Assembly: GCF_001938945.1 (NCBI RefSeq)
Contig: NZ_MKIO01000039.1
Coordinates: 186,001 to 250,000 of the forward strand
Source: Xaviernesmea rhizosphaerae
GTDB taxonomy: Bacteria > Pseudomonadota > Alphaproteobacteria > Rhizobiales > Rhizobiaceae
Direction: 5' to 3'
Length of the DNA: 64,000 nt
Shown: one piece after another, positions 15,410-23,622 of the stretch
Layout of the letters: every line of letters starts with the position of its first letter
Numbering within the stretch: position 1 is the stretch's first letter
Notes under the pieces: generated by a model
Database searches by the model: none
The model's input: only the letters and a program-made list of their open reading frames with translations
What the model was told of the DNA's origin: nothing
Translations under genes and position numbers: made by a program

Positions 15410-17413
15410 ATGTTTTCGCATCTGGATACTAAATCGCTGATTTTCGGGAGGCTCGATCTGGGCGCCTTCCCGTTGCATGAGCCGATCCTGGTGGCGACCT
15501 TCATCGCGGTGGCGCTCGGCGGCATCGTGGTGGTGGGCGCGCTCACCTATTTCCGCCTCTGGGGCTATCTCTGGAAAGAGTGGTTCACCAGCGTCGACCA
15601 CAAGAAGATCGGGATCATGTATGTGGTCCTGGCGCTCGTGATGCTGATGCGCGGCTTTGCCGACGCCGTCATGATGCGCACGCAGCAGGCCATCGCCTTC
15701 GGCGGCAATGAGGGCTTCCTACCGCCGCACCATTATGACCAGGTCTTCACCGCGCATGGCGTGATCATGATCTTCTTCATGGCCATGCCCTTCGTCACCG
15801 GCCTGATGAACTTCGTCGTGCCGCTGCAGATCGGCGCGCGCGACGTCTCGTTCCCTTTCCTGAACAATTTCTCCTTCTGGATGACGGCAGCCGGCGCCGT
15901 GCTGATCATGATCTCGCTCTTCGTCGGCGAGTTCGCGCGCACGGGCTGGCTCGCCTATCCGCCGCTGTCGGGCGCCGATTACAGCCCGGGTGTCGGGGTG
16001 GACTATTATATCTGGGGTCTGCAGGTCGCCGGTGTCGGCACGACGCTGTCGGGGATCAACCTGGTCGCGACCATCATCAAGATGCGCGCCCCGGGCATGA
16101 CCATGATGAAGATGCCGGTCTTCACCTGGACCTCGTTCTGCACCAACATCCTGATCGTCGCCACCTTCCCGATCCTGACGGCGACGCTGGCGCTCCTGTC
16201 GCTCGACCGGTATGTCGGCACGAACTTCTTCACCAATGACCTTGGTGGCAATCCGATGATGTACGTCAACCTCATCTGGATCTGGGGTCACCCTGAGGTC
16301 TACATCCTGATCCTGCCGGCCTTCGGCATCTTCTCGGAAATCGTGGCCACCTTCTGCGGCAAGCGCCTGTTCGGCTATGCCTCGATGGTCTACGCCACCG
16401 TCGTCATCACCATCCTGTCCTACCTCGTCTGGCTGCATCACTTCTTCACGATGGGCTCGGGCGCCAGCGTCAACGCCTTCTTCGGCATCACCACGATGAT
16501 CATCTCGATCCCGACCGGGGCCAAGGTGTTCAACTGGCTGTTCACGATGTATCGCGGCCGCATCCGCTTTGAAGTGCCGATGCTGTGGACGATCGGCTTC
16601 ATGGTGACCTTCGTCATCGGCGGCATGACCGGCGTGATGCTGGCCGTTCCCCCGGCTGACTTCGTGCTGCACAACTCGCTGTTCCTTATCGCCCACTTCC
16701 ATAACGTCATCATCGGCGGCGTGGTCTTCGGCGTGCTGGCAGGCTTCAACTACTGGTTCCCGAAGGCTTTCGGCTTCAAGCTGGATCCGTTCTGGGGCAA
16801 GATGTCCTTCTGGTTCTGGCTGATCGGCTTCTACTTCGCCTTCATGCCGCTCTACGTTCTGGGCCTGATGGGCGTGACCCGCCGCGTCAGCCAGTTCGAG
16901 GATCCCTCGCTGCAGATCTGGTTCATCATCGCCGCCTTCGGCGCCTTCCTGATCGCGCTCGGCATCGCCTCCTTCATCATCCAGCTCATCGTCAGCTTCA
17001 TCAAGCGCGAAGAGCTGCGCGATGTGACGGGCGATCCCTGGGATGGCCGGACGCTGGAATGGTCGACCTCCTCGCCGCCGCCGGACTACAACTTCGCCTT
17101 CACGCCTGTGATCCACGATCACGACAGCTGGTACGACATGAAGCGCCGCGGCTATACCCGCCCGCTGGAAGGCTATCGCCCGATCCACATGCCGAAGAAC
17201 ACCGGCACGGGCGTGATCCTGGCAGGCCTGTCGGTTGCCCTCGGCTTCGCGCTGATCTGGTACATCTGGTGGCTCGCGGCACTTTCCTTCGCCGGGATCA
17301 TCCTGGTGTCCATCGCCCATACCTTCAACTACAAGCGTGATTTCTACATCCCCGCCGAAGAGGTGGTGGCCACGGAAAATGCGCGCACGCAGCTTCTGAT
17401 GAAGAAAGCCTGA
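15410..17413 (+). CDS. cyoB: cytochrome bo3 ubiquinol oxidase subunit I
   Basis: A 667-residue, about 15-helix heme-copper oxidase core subunit. Visible hallmarks are TAHGVIMIFF (low-spin heme ligand region, His near 118), WIWGHPEVYILILP (Cu-B His and the cross-linked Tyr, about 291-304), WLHHFFTMG (two further Cu-B His, about 341-349) and HFHNVIIGG (heme ligands near 430). It oxidises ubiquinol, reduces O2 to water and pumps protons. It lies 61 bp after cyoA and 4 bp before cyoC. Length is normal for CyoB. Confidence 0.98.
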   Translation: MFSHLDTKSLIFGRLDLGAFPLHEPILVATFIAVALGGIVVVGALTYFRLWGYLWKEWFTSVDHKKIGIMYVVLALVMLMRGFADAVMMRTQQAIAFGGNEGFLPPHHYDQVFTAHGVIMIFFMAMPFVTGLMNFVVPLQIGARDVSFPFLNNFSFWMTAAGAVLIMISLFVGEFARTGWLAYPPLSGADYSPGVGVDYYIWGLQVAGVGTTLSGINLVATIIKMRAPGMTMMKMPVFTWTSFCTNILIVATFPILTATLALLSLDRYVGTNFFTNDLGGNPMMYVNLIWIWGHPEVYILILPAFGIFSEIVATFCGKRLFGYASMVYATVVITILSYLVWLHHFFTMGSGASVNAFFGITTMIISIPTGAKVFNWLFTMYRGRIRFEVPMLWTIGFMVTFVIGGMTGVMLAVPPADFVLHNSLFLIAHFHNVIIGGVVFGVLAGFNYWFPKAFGFKLDPFWGKMSFWFWLIGFYFAFMPLYVLGLMGVTRRVSQFEDPSLQIWFIIAAFGAFLIALGIASFIIQLIVSFIKREELRDVTGDPWDGRTLEWSTSSPPPDYNFAFTPVIHDHDSWYDMKRRGYTRPLEGYRPIHMPKNTGTGVILAGLSVALGFALIWYIWWLAALSFAGIILVSIAHTFNYKRDFYIPAEEVVATENARTQLLMKKA

Positions 17414-17417
17414 CCTG

Positions 17418-18038
17418 ATGAGCAGCACCCCTCTCGACACCAAGGGCGAGCCGGTCTTCTACCTGAAGGAAGACCATCATCCGGAAAACAGCACGCTTCT
17501 GGGCTTCTGGCTCTACCTGATGAGCGACTGCCTCATCTTTGCCGTGCTGTTCGCCACCTATGCCGTTCTCGGCCGCAACTATGCGGCCGGGCCTTCCCCG
17601 GCCGACCTGTTCGACCTGACGCTGGTGGCCATCAACACGGCCATGCTGCTGTTCTCGTCGATCACTTACGGCTTCGCCATGCTGGCGATGGAGAAGAACA
17701 ACAAGAAGGCCACGCTCGGCTGGCTGGCGATAACCGGCATCTTCGGCCTCGCCTTCCTGTTCCTCGAACTCTACGAGTTCCATCACCTGATCCTGGAAGG
17801 GGCCGGTCCCAACCGCTCGGCCTTCCTGTCGGCCTTCTTCACGCTGGTCGGCACCCACGGCCTGCACGTCACTTTCGGCTGCATCTGGCTGGTGACGTTG
17901 ATGGTCCAGGTCTCGCTGCACGGCCTGATCCCGGAAAACCGCCGGCGCCTGATGTGCCTGTCGATGTTCTGGCACTTCCTCGACGTCGTCTGGATCGGCG
18001 TCTTCTCCCTCGTCTATCTGATCGGAGTCGTCGGATGA
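17418..18038 (+). CDS. cyoC: cytochrome bo3 ubiquinol oxidase subunit III
   Basis: A 206-residue protein with five predicted helices and the subunit III features LGFWLYLMSDCLIFAVLFATYAV, LLFSSITYGFAM and FFTLVGTHGLHVTFG. It assembles with CyoA, CyoB and CyoD in the inner membrane. Its TGA overlaps the ATG of cyoD (ATGA, 18035-18038), so translation is coupled. The length matches the family. Confidence 0.97.
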   Translation: MSSTPLDTKGEPVFYLKEDHHPENSTLLGFWLYLMSDCLIFAVLFATYAVLGRNYAAGPSPADLFDLTLVAINTAMLLFSSITYGFAMLAMEKNNKKATLGWLAITGIFGLAFLFLELYEFHHLILEGAGPNRSAFLSAFFTLVGTHGLHVTFGCIWLVTLMVQVSLHGLIPENRRRLMCLSMFWHFLDVVWIGVFSLVYLIGVVG

Positions 18039-18436
18039 CCACGCACATCACCCACGAAGAAGACGCACACCACGCCCATCACGGCCACAGCCATGGCCAT
18101 GAGGCCGGCCACGGCTCGATGAAGAGCTACATGACCGGCTTCATCCTCTCGGTCATCCTGACGGCCGTGCCGTTCTGGCTGGTCATGGGCGATGTCTTCC
18201 AGAGCAAGGCAGTCACCGTCGCGCTGATCATGGCCTTCGCGGTCGTCCAGATCATCGTGCACATGATCTACTTTCTGCACATGAACAGCCGCTCGGAAGG
18301 CGGCTGGACGCTGCTGGCGCTGATCTTCACCATCGTTCTGGTAGTCATCGCGCTGTCCGGCTCGCTCTGGGTCATGCATCACCTCAATGCCAACATGATG
18401 CCGGTCAGCCCGGACATGATGCGCAATGCCCCCTGA
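18035..18436 (+). CDS. cyoD: cytochrome bo3 ubiquinol oxidase subunit IV
   Basis: A 133-residue three-helix protein. KSYMTGFILSVILTAVPFWLVM and IIVHMIYFLHMN are typical of CyoD. The first 27 residues carry nine His among Glu, Gly and Ala (EEDAHHAHHGHSHGHEAGHG), a possible metal-binding extension that is longer than in E. coli CyoD. The start ATG lies inside the cyoC stop, and the 3' end overlaps the SURF1 gene by 11 nt. Confidence 0.95.
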   Translation: MTTHITHEEDAHHAHHGHSHGHEAGHGSMKSYMTGFILSVILTAVPFWLVMGDVFQSKAVTVALIMAFAVVQIIVHMIYFLHMNSRSEGGWTLLALIFTIVLVVIALSGSLWVMHHLNANMMPVSPDMMRNAP

Positions 18437-19154
18437 TGCCCGCGTCCGTCGCAGGACGGTCGTCACGCTGCTGCTCGCCGTCCTCGTGACGGCGGGCCTT
18501 CTCTCCCTCGGCACCTGGCAGGTGAAGCGGCTGTTCTGGAAACAGGACCTGATCGCAAGGGTCGAGGCACGCGTCCATGCGCCCCCCGTGCCCGTGCCGC
18601 CCGCGGCCGACTGGGCCGGGATCGACGCCGCATCCTCCGAATATCGCCATGTCAGCCTCTCCGGCACCTTCCTGCATGACAAGGAAGCGTTGGCCCAGGC
18701 CAATACGGTGCTCGGCCCCGGCTTCTGGGTGCTGACGCCGCTTAGCGCCGAAGACGGCACCATCGTCTTCGTCAATCGCGGCTTCGTGCCTCCCGACCGG
18801 CGCGACCCCTCAAGCCGCAGCGCCGGCAATCCGCAGGGGCCCGTTCAGATCACCGGTCTGCTCCGGCTCAGCGAACCCAAGGGCGCCTTCCTGCGCAGCA
18901 ACGATCCGGCCGCCGACCGCTGGTATTCGCGCGACGTGCCCGCAATGGCCGCCGCCCGCGGGCTTCCGGCCGACAAGGTCGCCCCCTTCTTCGTCGACGC
19001 CGACGACACCGCCAATCCCGGCGGCTATCCCGTGGGCGGGCTGACGCAGATCGCCTTCCCCAACAACCACCTCGTCTATGCCATCACCTGGTATTCGCTG
19101 GCCGGCATGCTGATCGCCGCTGTGGTGGTGCTCTATCGCCGGCGGCAGCTCTGA
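18426..19154 (+). CDS. SURF1-family oxidase assembly protein
   Basis: A 242-residue protein with one N-terminal and one C-terminal transmembrane helix (about 10-30 and 215-236) around a periplasmic domain. SURF1 marks are SLGTWQVKRLFWKQDLI, FVNRGFVPPDRRDP, and NNHLVYAITWYSLAGM at the end. SURF1 proteins help insert heme or mature subunit I of heme-copper oxidases. It starts 11 nt before the cyoD stop and ends the operon; a bidirectional terminator follows. Its operon position suggests it serves this quinol oxidase rather than a cytochrome c oxidase. Confidence 0.93.
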   Translation: MPPDARVRRRTVVTLLLAVLVTAGLLSLGTWQVKRLFWKQDLIARVEARVHAPPVPVPPAADWAGIDAASSEYRHVSLSGTFLHDKEALAQANTVLGPGFWVLTPLSAEDGTIVFVNRGFVPPDRRDPSSRSAGNPQGPVQITGLLRLSEPKGAFLRSNDPAADRWYSRDVPAMAAARGLPADKVAPFFVDADDTANPGGYPVGGLTQIAFPNNHLVYAITWYSLAGMLIAAVVVLYRRRQL

Positions 19155-19177
19155 GCCGATCTTTCCAAGCTGAATAA

Positions 19178-19215
19178 AAAAGAAGGGGCGGCGCAGCGTG
19201 TGCGTCGCCCTTTTT
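19178..19215. terminator. bidirectional terminator after the cyo-SURF1 operon
   Basis: A GC-rich hairpin (GGGCGGCGCA / TGCGTCGCCC, 19186-19210) is flanked by an A-run on the left and TTTTT on the right, so it can stop the SURF1 message and the convergent Ldh-family message. Confidence 0.88.
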
Positions 19216-19239
19216 CGTGCCTGGTTCCAGCCGGCTGAA

Positions 19240-20253
19240 TTACGCCAGCAGCGCTTGGATGTCCGCGTAGAGCTGGCGCGGGATCGTGACGCCGGCTGTG
19301 GCCGTACGCTGTCGGGCGGCGAAGCGGCGCTGGGAGGGCAGGCGGGCGCCCTGGCCGAGAATGGCGTCGAACAGCGCTTCCGCGCGGGCGACATGAGTGT
19401 CTTTCTCGGCGCCGAGGAATCGGGCGGGATCGAAGGCGAGGATCAGCTCTCCATGGCAGGGGGCAGCGCCGACGCCGGCGTCAAAGGCCATGGATTCGAG
19501 GCTGGTCATATCGCCGATCAGCGGACCGGCCATCAGTTCCACCATGGCGGAGAGCGCCGAGCCCTTATGGCCGCCAAAGGTCAGCATGGCGCCGGCAAGT
19601 GCGGCGGTGGCGTCGGTGGTCGGCTGGCCCTCGGCATCGATCGCCCAGCCCTCGGGGATCGGCTTTCCGGCCCGGCGATGCAGCTCGATCTCGCCGCGCG
19701 CGGCGGCGCTCGTGGCGAAATCGAAGACGAAGGGAAAATCGCCCGGCCGCGGCCAGGCAAAGGCAATGGGGTTGGTGCCGAACACGCCCTTGGTGCCGCC
19801 GGCCGGCGCCACCCAGGCATGGCTGGGCGTCAGGGCCAGCGCCGCCAGCCCTTGCGCAGCGAGCGCCTCCACCTCCGGCCAGAGCGCGGAGAAGTGAAAG
19901 CAATGGTTGATGGCCAGCGCCGCCAGACCCTGCCCACGCGCCTTTTCCACCAGATGCGGCAGGCCGGTGCGGAAGGCCAGCGGCGAGAAGCCATAATCGG
20001 CATCGACCTTGACGATGGCCGGCCCCGGCGTGCTCACACGCGGTTCGGCCACCGGATTGACCTTGCCCTCCCTGACCGAGCGCACGCAGCCGAGCACGCG
20101 ATAGAGCCCATGCGAGTGGCATTCATCCGCCTGTCCGGCCATCACGGTTGCCGTCAGCGCCTCGGCATGGGCGTCGGACACGCCCGAGGTCAGAAAGGCG
20201 GCCTTTGCCAGGCGCGCGGCCTCGTCCAGGCTAAGGGTGACGGTCTCGCTCAT
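19240..20253 (-). CDS. Ldh-family (malate/lactate DH-like) oxidoreductase, possible delta1-pyrroline-2-carboxylate reductase
   Basis: A 337-residue protein of the non-Rossmann Ldh2/DpkA family: AGQADECHSHGLYRV (early His), INHCFHFSALWPEVEALA, VFGTNPIAFAWPRP and FDFATSAAARGEIELHRRAG are characteristic blocks, followed by FGGHKGSALSAMVELMAG. Members reduce 2-oxo acids or cyclic imines with NAD(P)H. The neighbours (DapA-family lyase, proline-racemase-family enzyme) fit hydroxyproline catabolism, where a family member reduces delta1-pyrroline-2-carboxylate to L-proline. That substrate is inferred from context; malate, lactate or ureidoglycolate activity cannot be excluded. Confidence 0.85.
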   Translation of the reverse strand: MSETVTLSLDEAARLAKAAFLTSGVSDAHAEALTATVMAGQADECHSHGLYRVLGCVRSVREGKVNPVAEPRVSTPGPAIVKVDADYGFSPLAFRTGLPHLVEKARGQGLAALAINHCFHFSALWPEVEALAAQGLAALALTPSHAWVAPAGGTKGVFGTNPIAFAWPRPGDFPFVFDFATSAAARGEIELHRRAGKPIPEGWAIDAEGQPTTDATAALAGAMLTFGGHKGSALSAMVELMAGPLIGDMTSLESMAFDAGVGAAPCHGELILAFDPARFLGAEKDTHVARAEALFDAILGQGARLPSQRRFAARQRTATAGVTIPRQLYADIQALLA

Positions 20254-20515
20254 GAAAGTCTCCGGAGTGTCTCGGCATGCCCCGAACGCAGGGGGAGCGC
20301 CTTGCAGGGAAGGGAAATGGGTGGCCGCCCGCGCGGGCCCGATCGGCGGCCATGTTAGGCCAGTCAGCGGCGGTTACAAAAGCCGCCAAAAGCGACTTTG
20401 CCCAGCCCATCGCGGATCCGCCGCGCCCATGAACGAAAAAGGCGCCGCACATCGCCAGGGATATGCAGCGCCAGCAGGAGGCGGCGAGGAATGGCACGGC
20501 CGCCTCGGAAGAGAA

Positions 20516-21445
20516 TCAGGCGGCCGGCGTCAGGCCGACATCGGGCAGGGCCGGACGGTTCTTCAGCGCATGGTCCATGATCGCCTGGACTTCGGCGCGC
20601 TCGGCCTCGCTCAGCGCCAGGCGCGGCGGGCGGGTGAGCGCGGTGCCGCGGCCCATGATTTCCTCGCAGAGCTTGATGCACTGGACGAGATCCGGGCGGG
20701 CATCGAGGTGAAGCAGCGGCATGAACCAGGCATAGAGTTCCAGCGCTTCGGCATAGCGGCCGGCCTTGGCCAGGCGGAACAGCGTTTCGCCTTCGCGCGG
20801 GAAGGCGTTCGACATGCCCGAGATCCAGCCGACGGCGCCGAGCATGACGCTTTCAACGACCACGTCATCGAGGCCCGCAAACATCACGAAGCGGTCGCCG
20901 ACCATGTTCTTCACGTCGGTGAAGCGGCGCGTGTCGCCGGAGGAGTCCTTGAAGCAGACGATCGTCTCGCAATCGGCGAGCGAGGCGAGGATGTCGGGCG
21001 TCACGTCGTTCTTGTAGATCGGCGGGTTGTTGTAGACCATGACAGGCAGATCGGTGGCCTTCGCCACGCCGCGGAAATGGGCGGCCGTCTCATGCGGCTT
21101 CGACGAATAGACGAGCGCCGGCATGACCATGACGCCATCCAGGCCGACGCGTGCGGCTTCGCCCGCGACTTCGGCCGCACCCTGCGTGGTGAATTCGGCC
21201 ACGCCGCAGATGACGGGCACGCGGCCCTTGGCGGCATCCTTGGCCGCTTCCATCACGGCGACCTTCTCCGAGCGCGTCAGCGAGGTGTTCTCGCCGACCG
21301 TGCCGCAGACGATGAGGCCCGACACGCCATCGCGCACGAGGCCATCGAGCACCTTCTTCGTCGCATCGATATCGAGCGAGAGGTCGGGCTTGAACTGGGT
21401 GGTAACCGCCGGGAAAACGCCCGACCAGCCGATCTTCGGTGCCAT
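20516..21445 (-). CDS. DapA-family lyase, probable pyrroline-4-hydroxy-2-carboxylate deaminase
   Basis: A 309-residue class I aldolase-type TIM barrel. VYNNPP holds the conserved Tyr (138) and CFKDSSGD the Schiff-base Lys (166); GTVGENTSLTRSEK matches the GTTGE block of DapA with changes. DapA relatives include dihydrodipicolinate synthase, N-acetylneuraminate lyase and HypD, which deaminates delta1-pyrroline-4-hydroxy-2-carboxylate in rhizobial hydroxyproline breakdown. The nearby proline-racemase-family gene and GntR regulator favour HypD. The hypO and hypH partners are not in the window. Transcribed divergently from the GntR gene, probably under its control. Confidence 0.82.
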   Translation of the reverse strand: MAPKIGWSGVFPAVTTQFKPDLSLDIDATKKVLDGLVRDGVSGLIVCGTVGENTSLTRSEKVAVMEAAKDAAKGRVPVICGVAEFTTQGAAEVAGEAARVGLDGVMVMPALVYSSKPHETAAHFRGVAKATDLPVMVYNNPPIYKNDVTPDILASLADCETIVCFKDSSGDTRRFTDVKNMVGDRFVMFAGLDDVVVESVMLGAVGWISGMSNAFPREGETLFRLAKAGRYAEALELYAWFMPLLHLDARPDLVQCIKLCEEIMGRGTALTRPPRLALSEAERAEVQAIMDHALKNRPALPDVGLTPAA

Positions 21446-21477
21446 GCTTTGTGTCTCCTGAGGACTTGATGACGAGC

Positions 21478-21506
21478 TTTGTAGATTGTATAAAATATCC
21501 AGTCAA
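21478..21506 (-). promoter_or_regulatory. candidate promoter and GntR operator, DapA-family gene
   Basis: On the minus strand TTGACT (21506-21501) and TACAAA (21483-21478) are spaced by exactly 17 bp, 33 bp upstream of the lyase start. Within the spacer, plus-strand ATTGTATAAAAT (21485-21496) differs by one base from the palindrome ATTGTATACAAT, a pattern of the kind bound by FCD-type GntR repressors. This would let the divergent GntR protein block the promoter. Predicted from sequence only. Confidence 0.45.
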
Positions 21507-21555
21507 GCGGGTTTCGTGCCTTGACGCAGATGCCAACCAGCCATAGGCCTGTCTC

Positions 21556-22254
21556 ATGCCCGCCAAAATCGTCGCCCCACCCGCCAGCCCGGTCCGCAAG
21601 TCGCTGACCCACCGCACCATCTCGTCTGCCGTGATGGAGGCGCTGCGCGAGCGCATTCTCGACGGCAGTTTCGAGGGGGGCATGCAGCTGCGCCAGGACG
21701 CGCTGGCGGAGGAGTTCGGCGTCAGCCGCATTCCCGTGCGCGAGGCCCTGATGCAGCTGGAGGCGGAAGGGCTGGTAAAGATCCTGCCGCACCGCGGCGC
21801 CGTGGTGTCGGAGCTGTCGCTGGACGAGATCAACGAGCTGTTCGAGCTGCGCAGCCTGTTGGAGCCGCGCCTGCTCAGGCTCTCCGCGCCGAAGCTGCGG
21901 GCAGAGGATTTCGCGGCGCTCGATGCCATCCTCGCCGAATTCGAGGCCGAAAGCGCCGCCGGCCATTCCCGGCGCTGGGGGCCGCTCAACAATGCGCTGC
22001 ATATGCGGCTCTATGCCCATGCCGAGCGGCCGCGCTCGCTGGCGCTGGTCAGCAATCTCCTGCAGGAATGCGACCGGCACACCCGGCTGCAGCTGTCCCT
22101 GAGCGGCAGCATGGAGCGCGCGCAGGCCGAGCACCGGCTGCTGGTCAAGCTCTGCGCGGCCGGCCGCATCGGTGAGGCGGTGACGCTGCTCAGCGAACAC
22201 ATCGCGCACGCGGCGAGCTCGCTGGCGGAGTTTCTGTCGGCGCGTCAGGGATAG
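21556..22254 (+). CDS. GntR-family (FCD) transcriptional regulator
   Basis: A 232-residue regulator. The winged helix at about 20-88 contains LRQDALAEEFGVSRIPVREALMQLEAEGLV, the standard GntR recognition region; residues about 95-220 form an FCD all-helical ligand domain with FELRSLLEPRLLRL, a His-bearing NNALHMRLY and EHRLLVKLCAAG. It is divergent from the DapA-family lyase and lies 71 bp before the proline-racemase-family gene, so it probably controls both in response to a hydroxyproline-related ligand. Confidence 0.9.
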   Translation: MPAKIVAPPASPVRKSLTHRTISSAVMEALRERILDGSFEGGMQLRQDALAEEFGVSRIPVREALMQLEAEGLVKILPHRGAVVSELSLDEINELFELRSLLEPRLLRLSAPKLRAEDFAALDAILAEFEAESAAGHSRRWGPLNNALHMRLYAHAERPRSLALVSNLLQECDRHTRLQLSLSGSMERAQAEHRLLVKLCAAGRIGEAVTLLSEHIAHAASSLAEFLSARQG

Positions 22255-22325
22255 GCATCGGACCCGTTCCGATTTCGGCTGGATGCTCGGAATCGGACAG
22301 GGCAAGATCGGCGGAGGGAGAGGCC

Positions 22326-23357
22326 ATGCGCACGGACCGGGTCATTCATGTCGTCGGCTGCCATGCCGAGGGCGAGGTGGGCGATGTCATCGTCGGCGGT
22401 GTCGCCCCGCCGCCGGGCGAGACGCTCTGGGCGCAGTCGCGCTTCATCGCCACGGATGAGCGGCTGCGGCGCTTCGTGCTGAACGAGCCGCGCGGCGGCG
22501 TCTTTCGCCATGTCAACCTGTTGGTGCCGGCCAAGGATCCGCGGGCGCAGATGGGCTTCATCATCATGGAGCCCGCCGATACGCCGCCCATGTCCGGCTC
22601 CAATTCGCTCTGCGTCGCCACAGTGCTGATCGATACCGGCATCGTGCCGATGGTCGAGCCGGAGACGCATCTGGTGCTGGAAGCGCCGGGCGGAATTGTC
22701 GACGTGGTCGCCATCTGCCGCAACGGCAAGGCCGAGCGCATCACCGTCACCAATGTGCCTTCCTTCGCCGACCGGCTGGCGGCGCCGCTGGAGGTGGAGG
22801 GGCTGGGCACGCTGACCGTCGATACCGCCTATGGCGGCGACAGTTTCGTCATCGTCGATGCGCAGGCGCTCGGTTTTTCGATCCGGCCCGACGAGGCCGC
22901 CGATCTCGCCGCGCTCGGCATGCGCATCACCAAGGCGGCCGACGCGCAGCTCGGCTTCTCTCATCCCGAGAACCTGGAGTGTGACCACTTCTCCTTCTGC
23001 CAGTTCGCCGGGCCGCTGACGCGCGAGGCGGGCGTGCTGACCGCAGCCAGCGCCGTGGCCATCCGCCCGGGCAAGATCGACCGCTCGCCGACCGGCACCG
23101 GCTGCTCGGCCCGCATGGCCGTCCTGCATGCGCGCGGCGAGATCGGCCTGGGCGACCGCTTCATCGGCCGCTCGATCCTCGGCACCCGGTTCGACTGCAG
23201 GGTCGAGGCGCTCGCCACCGTCGGCGGTCGCCCCGCTATCCGCCCCTCGATCTCGGGCCGCGCCTGGATCACCGGCACCATGCAGTGGATGCTCGACCCG
23301 GAGGACCCGTTTCCGGAAGGCTATCGGCTGTCGGATACCTGGCCGGAGCTGGTGTGA
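22326..23357 (+). CDS. proline racemase-family enzyme, Ser/Cys type (hydroxyproline epimerase or 3-hydroxyproline dehydratase)
   Basis: A 343-residue member of the proline racemase superfamily. The first catalytic site reads PMSGSN (Ser 90) where racemases have Cys, while the second, PTGTGCSARMA (Cys 260), is kept. The family is known to split into Cys/Cys, Ser/Cys and Cys/Thr types; Ser/Cys members have been assigned hydroxyproline 2-epimerase or trans-3-hydroxyproline dehydratase activity. Which applies cannot be read off. GGAGGGAGAGGCC before the ATG is a good ribosome site. It follows the GntR gene and probably acts before the DapA-family deaminase and/or the Ldh-family reductase. Confidence 0.88.
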   Translation: MRTDRVIHVVGCHAEGEVGDVIVGGVAPPPGETLWAQSRFIATDERLRRFVLNEPRGGVFRHVNLLVPAKDPRAQMGFIIMEPADTPPMSGSNSLCVATVLIDTGIVPMVEPETHLVLEAPGGIVDVVAICRNGKAERITVTNVPSFADRLAAPLEVEGLGTLTVDTAYGGDSFVIVDAQALGFSIRPDEAADLAALGMRITKAADAQLGFSHPENLECDHFSFCQFAGPLTREAGVLTAASAVAIRPGKIDRSPTGTGCSARMAVLHARGEIGLGDRFIGRSILGTRFDCRVEALATVGGRPAIRPSISGRAWITGTMQWMLDPEDPFPEGYRLSDTWPELV

Positions 23358-23622
23358 AGGATGGTTCGCCGCCTGCCGTGAGCAGTTTGCGTCAGCCTGC
23401 AGAACTGCAGCCTTTTCGCAGAGCGCTACCTGCCCCGAATTCTCGCCACGACGCGCCGCGCCCGATGACATCGCGCAGATGCGTTCCTATATGCAGTTCG
23501 GCCGTCCGGCCACGTCCCCAGTTGCGTCGATGTCTCTCTTGAAGACCTCTCCGGTCGGCTTAGCTCTTCGCCCGGGGCGTTTCATTTTCCTTCCCTTCAG
23601 CACCATTCCCAAGGAGTGCGCC

